Source: Nocardia cyriacigeorgica
Lineage (GTDB): Bacteria; Actinomycetota; Actinomycetes; Mycobacteriales; Mycobacteriaceae
Direction: 5' to 3'
Length of the DNA: 37,045 bases
NCBI RefSeq assembly: GCF_010868145.1
Contig: NZ_JAAGUY010000037.1
Span: 1-37,045 of the forward strand
Both the position numbers and the translations under genes were made by a program. The notes beneath the pieces are model-generated. The model did not search any database. It was not told the DNA's origin and was given only the letters and a program-made list of their open reading frames with translations. Below are positions 31,780 through 37,045 of this stretch, in pieces (the first letter of the stretch is position 1; each line of letters starts with the position of its first letter).

Positions 31780-32763
31780 ATGGTGATCATGAACGGGCGT
31801 GAGGTGATCGTGGGTGGGCCGACGAGGTCGACGGCCGACGTATCGCCGCGCGAGTCGTTCGAGATGTGGGCCTCGATCATGAGCGAGTCGGTGGTGCCCT
31901 GTTCGATGGCACCACTCGGCGATGGGCCTTTCTACGGGGAACTCACGCCGACGGTGATGTCGGAGGAGTTGTCGATCGCGGTGATCACCAATTCTGCCGA
32001 GATCGCGCGGCGTAACCGCAGGCACATCGCCAGAACGGCCGCGCCCTACGTGGTCGCCGGTCTCACTCTCTCTGGTACATCTGATTTCGCGTGCAACGGG
32101 CAGTACCTCCGGGCACCCGCTGGAACGATGTTCATCGTCGACGGTGAATTGCCGCAGGAAGCCCGGACCACCGAATACCGGGGGTTGATGATCCGGGTAT
32201 CGAAACAGGCCCTCATGCGGTCGGCGGATCTGGGCGAGGACGACTTCCCGGTGACGACGGTGCTGGAGCCGGTCGCGCACGGAGCGTTGGTTATCGACTA
32301 TTTCCGTCGACTGGTGACCTTGCCGCCGGAAGCGCTGCGTTCCACTGCCCTGCTGAATGCCGGGGTAGAGATCCTCGGGGCCGCGCTGGCGCTCGGCGCG
32401 GGCCATTACCCGGCGGCCTCGGCCGGTCAGGTCTTCGATCGCGAACTGGTCGTGAAATTTCTCCGTGCGCGTTTGAGTGATCCGGCATTGAATACCGAAC
32501 GCATCGCGGAGGCGTGCGGGGTCTCGCGCCGGAAACTGTTCCGCGTGCTCGGTAACGACGAGGGTGGTCCGATGGCGCTGCTCCGCCGGATGCGGACCGA
32601 ACTCGCATGTGAACTGCTGATCTCGGCCCCCGACCGCACGGTGGCATCCATTGCCAGCGCCTGCGGGTTCACCGGTGACCGGAATTTCTATCGGGTATTC
32701 CGTGGTGAAACCGGTATGACGCCCGCCGAATACCGGGAGAGTGTGCTGTCCTCACCCGCGTGA
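31780..32763 (+). CDS. AraC-family transcriptional regulator
   Basis: 327 aa from ATG 31780; ATG 31789 is equally possible and neither has a strong ribosome site. The first 210 residues are an AraC-binding-2 type ligand domain (RESFEMWASIMSESVVPCSM, YVVAGLTLSGTSDFACNGQY, FIVDGELPQEARTTEYRGLM). The C-terminal 100 residues hold the double helix-turn-helix: LVVKFLRARLSDPALNTERI, AEACGVSRRKLFRVLGNDEG, then RTVASIASACGFTGDRNFYR and VFRGETGMTPAEYRES. Such proteins activate catabolic genes for aromatic acids and alkanes. It follows the HsaA-like gene by 96 bp and may co-regulate the island. Confidence 0.9.
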   Translation: MVIMNGREVIVGGPTRSTADVSPRESFEMWASIMSESVVPCSMAPLGDGPFYGELTPTVMSEELSIAVITNSAEIARRNRRHIARTAAPYVVAGLTLSGTSDFACNGQYLRAPAGTMFIVDGELPQEARTTEYRGLMIRVSKQALMRSADLGEDDFPVTTVLEPVAHGALVIDYFRRLVTLPPEALRSTALLNAGVEILGAALALGAGHYPAASAGQVFDRELVVKFLRARLSDPALNTERIAEACGVSRRKLFRVLGNDEGGPMALLRRMRTELACELLISAPDRTVASIASACGFTGDRNFYRVFRGETGMTPAEYRESVLSSPA

Positions 32764-32807
32764 CCGTGCCGATGACCATCTGATCGGCGGAAGAGGAATT
32801 CCGTCTT

Positions 32808-32854
32808 GACCGGTGACACTCCCGGTCGCTGAACGGTTGCCGGTGTCAGTGGTC
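32808..32854 (+). terminator. Imperfect hairpin behind the AraC gene
   Basis: Bases 32808-32820 pair with 32842-32854 except for two mismatches, around a 21-nt loop. No T tract follows, so termination is only likely. The gap 32764-32954 shows nothing else. Confidence 0.35.
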
Positions 32855-32954
32855 ATGACAGTTCGATCTCATCGGGACCGTTTCCGGCGAGGCGGGTTGT
32901 ACGGTTCAATTCGCAGTTCAGACGTACTTCGAGCAGGTGACCGGAGGGGCGATC

Positions 32955-33302
32955 ATGACTGATGTTGCGCGTTTGCTGAATTCTCGTACGGAGCGTGGAC
33001 GGTATGCGCCCCCGGTGGGGGAGGACCCGTTGGGTACCGTCGCCTTGACTACCGGCGGGCTGATGTTGGCGGCAGCTGCGTTGAGCATGGTCGGTCCGCT
33101 GTTCGCGGCGCTGCTGATCGTGCGCAGCGGCGGAGGTCCCTCCGACACGGCGGCGACGATGCCGCTGGTGCTGCTGACGGTGGCGGTGGTGGTGGCGGTG
33201 ACCGCGTCGTTGGGCTTGTTCGTGACGGCGTGGCGCCGCGCGCACGAGCCGGTGCCTGCGAAACCGCGACGCGGCGCAGGTCCTGGCCCAGGTGGTGCGT
33301 GA
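32955..33302 (+). CDS. Small two-helix membrane protein (cassette gene 1)
   Basis: 115 aa from ATG 32955, with GGAGGGG upstream. The N-terminal 30 residues are polar. Two membrane helices follow: VALTTGGLMLAAAALSMVGP extending to about residue 60, and MPLVLLTVAVVVAVTASLGL (about 74-95). The tail is basic and Pro-rich (KPRRGAGPGPGG), so both ends are likely cytoplasmic. No known domain is recognised. Its stop shares a base with the start of the next gene (TGATG), so the two are co-translated. Confidence 0.6.
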   Translation: MTDVARLLNSRTERGRYAPPVGEDPLGTVALTTGGLMLAAAALSMVGPLFAALLIVRSGGGPSDTAATMPLVLLTVAVVVAVTASLGLFVTAWRRAHEPVPAKPRRGAGPGPGGA

Positions 33303-33880
33303 TGAGCATCCCCGGTACGTCGGCGCCGCCGGACAGCATCGATTGCCGGCTCCTGCAGGTACTGACGGTCGTCGAGGACGAACACCGGTGCCGAGCGGTG
33401 ACGGATCTGCTGGTGGATCGGGCGGTCAGCCGCTGGTCGGGCCGCCGAGATTGTGTCCACTTCCCGCCGCTGCAACGTTGGCGCGCTGTCGAACCCGGAT
33501 ATCTGGACGGCACCGAGGTATTGCCCGCCGACATCATCTGTGCAGTCGCCGCTGGGCACATACCGGACACTCGCGATCTCGCGTTCGCCCTGCGAGCGAT
33601 GGTGGTCCTGCACTCCGGGTGCCCGGCGCGTGTCCAGCCGACCGTTCTCCCGAACATCCGATCGGGGGCCCTGTCCGCGTCGCCGCGCCGCGGCTTCCTG
33701 CTCTCGATCTACGGTCTGGACGAGGACGATATCCGGCTTGCGGAAGGTCTGATCGAGGCGTGCACATCGGTCGGCGCGCTGGCCGAGCTCGAACGGTTCG
33801 CGCGGTGGCTGCCGGTGCCCCTGGCCGGACAGCACACCGGCGGGCTCGACCGGACGCGTCCGTCGACGGTGGCCGCGTAG
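33302..33880 (+). CDS. Soluble protein of unknown function (cassette gene 2)
   Basis: 192 aa from ATG 33302, coupled to the membrane protein gene by TGATG. The sequence is soluble and mixed alpha/beta, with DCRLLQVLTVVEDEHRCRAV near the N-terminus and GFLLSIYGLDEDDIRLAEGL about residue 145. It has several Cys residues (C15, C30, C51, and C in the HSGCPAR segment). No family is recognised. The pairing with a small basic membrane protein suggests a membrane-tethered complex. Codon use is typical of the neighbours. Confidence 0.55.
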   Translation: MSIPGTSAPPDSIDCRLLQVLTVVEDEHRCRAVTDLLVDRAVSRWSGRRDCVHFPPLQRWRAVEPGYLDGTEVLPADIICAVAAGHIPDTRDLAFALRAMVVLHSGCPARVQPTVLPNIRSGALSASPRRGFLLSIYGLDEDDIRLAEGLIEACTSVGALAELERFARWLPVPLAGQHTGGLDRTRPSTVAA

Positions 33881-34068
33881 GCCGCGATCGAGCGCGGCAC
33901 GAACCGTCGGTGACTGCTGTCCAGCTGACGGTCCGGATGCCATTTGTATTACGACCCGAAGGGCACGGGTCGGAATTGCTGCCGTGCACACGGTCTGGTT
34001 GTAGGGTCTGGTCCGCCTCAGAATCGCGGAGTGAGGTTTGGTGACCGACGACCAGACAAGGGGACCCG

Positions 34069-34227
34069 GTGATTGCCATAGACCAGAGTTTGCGGACCGA
34101 ACAGCGCGGTGACGGCACGTGGCGGGCCTGGTATGTGGATTCGGAATGGATGGCGGACGGTTTCTCGAAGCAAGAAGCCGTCGCCGCGGCGCAGCAGCTT
34201 CGCCGCCGAGATATAGGTGCTGCCTGA
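34069..34227 (+). CDS. 52-aa small protein with HicB-like strand pattern
   Basis: GTG 34069 is preceded by AAGGGG with six-base spacing, and the frame ends at TGA 34225-34227. The product reads IDQSLRTEQRGDGTWRAWYV, then DSEWMADGFSKQEAVAAAQQ. The order of two strands (GDGTWRAWYV) and then a helix starting FSKQEAVAAA is like the short HicB/UPF0150 fold, without a DNA-binding tail. It is too short for certain family assignment. Upstream, 33952-33972 holds a perfect inverted repeat CGACCCG/CGGGTCG. Nothing else is seen between 33881 and 34366. Confidence 0.5.
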   Translation: MIAIDQSLRTEQRGDGTWRAWYVDSEWMADGFSKQEAVAAAQQLRRRDIGAA

Positions 34228-34366
34228 CCAAGGGAACATTGGCTATGTAGCCAGAAGATCATTCCTGCCGCTGTGACTCTGTCCAGACTGTGTGGCAGCG
34301 GCCCGTACTCGCGTGCCTGCCCGGCTATGTTCGCCCGGACAACTGCACGGCGAGAGGCATACCGGG

Positions 34367-35920
34367 ATGGCGACTGGCACCGAAACGAAGCTGGAGCAAC
34401 TACGCGGGGTGCTTGCCACCGCGGCGGAGCCGGCGGGTGCAGCGGGAATCGCCAAACGCGAAAAGAAGGGAATTCCCAGCGCGCGAGCACGGGTCAAGGC
34501 CCTGCTCGATCCGGGAACCTTCTCCGAGATCGGCGGTCTGGTACGCAATCCGCGCGACCCCGACGCGATGTACGGCGACGGTGTGGTGACCGGCCACGGA
34601 CGCATCGACGGCAGGCCGGTTGTGGTGATCGCCCACGATCAGACCGTGTACGGCGGCTCCGTCGGAGAGATGTTCGGGCGCAAGCTCACTCACATTCTGC
34701 GGTTCGCCTATGAGAAGGCGTGCCCGGTGGTGACGATCAACGACTCCGGTGGCGCCCGTATCCAAGACGCCGTCGCTTCCCTCGCCTGGTTCGCGCATAT
34801 GAGCCGGTGCCAGGAACGACTGTCCGGGTTCGTGCCGCAGGTCTCGATCATGCTGGGCAAATGCGCTGCCGGAGCGGTGTACGGGCCGATCAATACCGAC
34901 GTGCTGGTTGCCACCGAGAAAGCGCATATGTTCGTCACCGGTCCTGAGGTGATCAAGGCTGTCACCGGGGAGGACGTGACTGCCGAAGAGCTCGGCGGCG
35001 CACAGGTGCAGGCCCGCAACGGTGTGATTCACCAGGTCTGCGAGACCGAGCAGGACGCCTTCGATTGGGCGCGTAAATATCTGAGCTATCTGCCGTCGAG
35101 CTGCATCGAAACGCCGCCGATCGTCAACCCCGGCCTCGAGCCCGAAATTACCGCGTACGACCTCGAATTGGAGTCCATCATCCCGGATTCCGACCGCGAG
35201 GGATACGACATGCACGAGATCCTGCTCCGGATCTTCGACGACGGCGACTTTCACGAGATCCGAGCGGCCAGTTCACCCAATTTGATCACCGGGTTCGCCC
35301 GCATCGATGGTCGTCCGGTCGGGGTGCTCGCCAATCAGCCGCTCGTGCTCGGGGGTGCGCTGGATGCGAAATGCTCTGATAAGGCAACCTATTTCATCCG
35401 GTTGTGCGATGCGTTCGATCTGCCCTTGATCTTCGTGGTGGATACACCGGGGATCCTGCCCGGCGTAGAGGAGGAACGAAACGGTGTCATCATTCGCGGT
35501 GGCCGGGTTCCGCGCGCCATCATCGAGGCGACTGTTCCGATCATCAACTTGGTCGTGCGCAAGGTGTACGGCGGCGCCTACGGATTCATGGCCTGCAAGC
35601 AGCTCGGCGCTGATGTGAGCTTTGCCTGGCCGACCGCACGAATCGCGGTCATCGGTGCCGAAGGCGCGGTCGATATCGTCGGGCGCCGACAGCTGCAACA
35701 GGTACCGCCCGAGCAGCGGGCCGCGGTGCGCGAGTTCATGATCGAGCAGTACAACGCCACTGTCGCCACCCCCTATGTGGCGGCCGAGCGCGGCTATATC
35801 GACGCGGTCATCGAGCCGTCCACGACGCGGCTGGAGTTGCGGCATGCGTTGCGGCTGCTGCGGGACAAAGCGGCGACGGTGGAGTTCAACCCTCGCAAGC
35901 ACAGCTTGTACCCCATGTGA
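34367..35920 (+). CDS. accD: Acyl-CoA carboxylase carboxyltransferase (beta) subunit, PccB/AccD type
   Basis: 517 aa from ATG 34367, with a weak GAGAGG about ten bases upstream. Two crotonase-like halves are clear. The N-half has KREKKGIPSARARVKALLDP, then GRIDGRPVVVIAHDQTVYGG and VVTINDSGGARIQDAVASLA (acyl-CoA/biotin loop). The C-half has RIDGRPVGVLANQPLVLGGA, LIFVVDTPGILPGVEEERNG and NLVVRKVYGGAYGFMACKQL (biotin site). It carboxylates an acyl-CoA using carboxybiotin from an alpha subunit, which is not in this window. The family handles propionyl-CoA and longer acyl-CoAs for methylmalonate or mycolate precursors; propionyl-CoA from steroid breakdown would fit the neighbourhood. Confidence 0.92.
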   Translation: MATGTETKLEQLRGVLATAAEPAGAAGIAKREKKGIPSARARVKALLDPGTFSEIGGLVRNPRDPDAMYGDGVVTGHGRIDGRPVVVIAHDQTVYGGSVGEMFGRKLTHILRFAYEKACPVVTINDSGGARIQDAVASLAWFAHMSRCQERLSGFVPQVSIMLGKCAAGAVYGPINTDVLVATEKAHMFVTGPEVIKAVTGEDVTAEELGGAQVQARNGVIHQVCETEQDAFDWARKYLSYLPSSCIETPPIVNPGLEPEITAYDLELESIIPDSDREGYDMHEILLRIFDDGDFHEIRAASSPNLITGFARIDGRPVGVLANQPLVLGGALDAKCSDKATYFIRLCDAFDLPLIFVVDTPGILPGVEEERNGVIIRGGRVPRAIIEATVPIINLVVRKVYGGAYGFMACKQLGADVSFAWPTARIAVIGAEGAVDIVGRRQLQQVPPEQRAAVREFMIEQYNATVATPYVAAERGYIDAVIEPSTTRLELRHALRLLRDKAATVEFNPRKHSLYPM

Positions 35921-36052
35921 GTGCGGCCGGTGGACCGGTCGAGCCACTACGACACGGGGCGAATACGAGCCACACCGTCGATGGGACAGCGCTTGACGTC
36001 AGACCTGATCGTCGAAGGCTTCTGCTCGTCGACCCCTCGCCTGGACATGGGT

Positions 36053-36094
36053 ATGCCCACCGAGCGGGCAGGGCCTGTACCGCTCGGTGGGCAT
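36053..36094. terminator. Strong hairpin between convergent carboxylase and lipase genes
   Basis: Bases 36053-36067 (ATGCCCACCGAGCGG) pair perfectly over 15 bp with 36080-36094, with a 12-nt loop. A second hairpin pairs 36112-36118 with 36133-36139. Both lie in the 300-bp gap between convergent genes, which holds no reading frame of note, so bidirectional termination is likely. Confidence 0.65.
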
Positions 36095-36222
36095 CCGCCG
36101 GTTCACCTCCCACGGAACGGCGCGGGTCACCGGTTCCGTTGGGGGAGCGGCGGCCGAGCTACCCGCCGGGCCGGCCGGAGTCGGTGTCGATCCGGTCCGG
36201 TGGGTGCCGGTCTGGGGGTTGG

Positions 36223-37045
36223 CTAGAGTGAGCCGCCGCCGCCGATGAGCCAGGGGTTGAAGGTGCATTGCAGTTGCGGGAATTGCACGGGGTCGAGGGC
36301 GTTCAAGGCGATCGACAGCGCGCGGGGAGAATACATCATCGTCAGGTGGTCGGAGATGTCCTGTTCGCAGCCGTCTTGCAGGGTGATGTTGCGGACCGTG
36401 GCTCCCGGGCCTGGGTGCAGGAACGTCAGATCGTAGGGGTTGGTGATCTCGTCGTAGCGGGTGCCGACGATGGTGTAGTCGACACCGGGGACGGTGTCAC
36501 CGCTGGCGTTGAGTTGGTTGACGAAATCGGAGCCGATGGTCTGCTGGATACCTGCGTGGCCGACGAAGATCTCGATGAACCCGAGGATGTCGATGCCGAG
36601 GTTGTTGATCGCGCGCCCCAACGCGCCGATCCCGTCGAGGCTGGTGCCGTGATGGGTGGCGCCGTAGGTGATCAGGTTCTTCACCTTCGCCGCACCACCA
36701 TCGAACTTGGTGTACCAGTTCGACATCGAGCCACCCTGGGAATGCGCGACGATATCGACCTCACTGGCACCGGTCGCGGCCAGCACCCGATCCACGAACA
36801 CCGACAACTGTTTCGCCGAGTCCTGGATGTAGCCGGTGCCCATCACCCCGGGCAGCACCGAGCCGAGGCCGCCGCCCTCGAGGAGGTTGGAACGACCGTA
36901 GTTGAAGGTGAAGGTGCAGAACCCGGCATCCTTGATCGGCTGGCCCATATAGGCGTACCCGTTGTAGGCGTTCATCCACGTGCCGTGGATCAACAGGACC
37001 GGGCGGGGGTGTTCGGGGGTGGGTTTGCAGTTCCAATCATTGGCA
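36223..37045 (-). CDS. Secreted triacylglycerol lipase/esterase (alpha/beta hydrolase), N-terminus cut by window end
   Basis: The frame stays open to the window edge, so the start and any signal peptide lie outside. The visible 274 residues begin NDWNCKPTPEHPRPVLLIHG. HGTWMNAYNGYAYMGQPIK holds the oxyanion region. The nucleophile elbow is AHSQGGSMSNWY, with Ser in AHSQGG. Late Asp and His candidates are in GTRYDEITNPYD and DISDHLTMMYSP. Paired Cys (near the start, FCTFTFNYG, DGCEQD, QCTFNPW) fit an exported enzyme. The family (class 2 lipase, EstA/EstB-like) cleaves lipid esters outside the cell. It is convergent with the carboxylase gene. Confidence 0.85.
   Translation of the reverse strand, partial: ANDWNCKPTPEHPRPVLLIHGTWMNAYNGYAYMGQPIKDAGFCTFTFNYGRSNLLEGGGLGSVLPGVMGTGYIQDSAKQLSVFVDRVLAATGASEVDIVAHSQGGSMSNWYTKFDGGAAKVKNLITYGATHHGTSLDGIGALGRAINNLGIDILGFIEIFVGHAGIQQTIGSDFVNQLNASGDTVPGVDYTIVGTRYDEITNPYDLTFLHPGPGATVRNITLQDGCEQDISDHLTMMYSPRALSIALNALDPVQFPQLQCTFNPWLIGGGGSL

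Noticed and set aside
1..37045. CRISPR arrays, insertion sequences, rRNA genes, riboswitches
   Set aside because: No regular spaced repeats, transposase motifs, terminal inverted repeats, rRNA sequence or recognisable cobalamin or other riboswitch boxes were seen, including ahead of the LitR-like genes.

Overview
The window is high-GC actinobacterial DNA. It most resembles a mycolic-acid bacterium of the Nocardia/Rhodococcus type. The protein families point there: an Rv1355c (MoeY)-like ThiF protein, an MPT83-like fasciclin lipoprotein, an MMPL transporter, a FadD17-like acyl-CoA synthetase, an Hsd4A-like dehydrogenase, an HsaA-like flavin monooxygenase and a propionyl-CoA-type carboxylase. 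All functions are read from sequence motifs and family memory; no search was run.

Layout. 1-890: a tRNA-Asn gene with terminator, a small membrane-protein gene, then a second copy of only the 3' part of the tRNA with its own terminator, which looks like a collapsed integration site. 1236-1503: a decayed AraC-type regulator. 1762-3569: a ThiF/E1-like protein coupled to a GNAT acetyltransferase. 3966-4783: an ArsR/SRPBCC pair. 4891-8370: a reactive-sulfur module (MFS carrier, metallo-beta-lactamase/double-rhodanese protein, divergent ArsR-rhodanese repressor) with ATTCCA palindromes between the divergent genes. 8755-12780: an OmpA-like lipoprotein, a cupin, an IclR regulator and a divergent SDR, with long stretches of decayed sequence.

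12848-23084 is the most striking part. Two paralogous MerR regulators with CarH/LitR-like cobalamin-domain motifs bracket a photolyase operon (DUF2867-like NAD(P)-binding protein, class I photolyase, MMPL transporter), a lipocalin, a fasciclin lipoprotein and a small secreted protein. Four intergenic sites carry the same pair of GCATC-type units spaced 11 bp. CarH tetramers are known to bind 11-bp direct repeats, so this looks like a cobalamin/light-type regulon joining DNA photorepair to cell-envelope functions.

23103-32763 is a catabolic island with five regulators or enzyme sets: FAD hydroxylase plus SDR with a divergent TetR; FadD17-like ligase; Hsd4A-like SDR with a deleted SDR remnant behind it; divergent IclR; HsaA-like monooxygenase; and an AraC regulator. 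It fits breakdown of steroid or aromatic side chains or rings. 32955-37045 holds a two-gene unknown cassette, a 52-aa small gene, an acyl-CoA carboxylase beta subunit, a strong hairpin and a secreted lipase/esterase cut by the window end.
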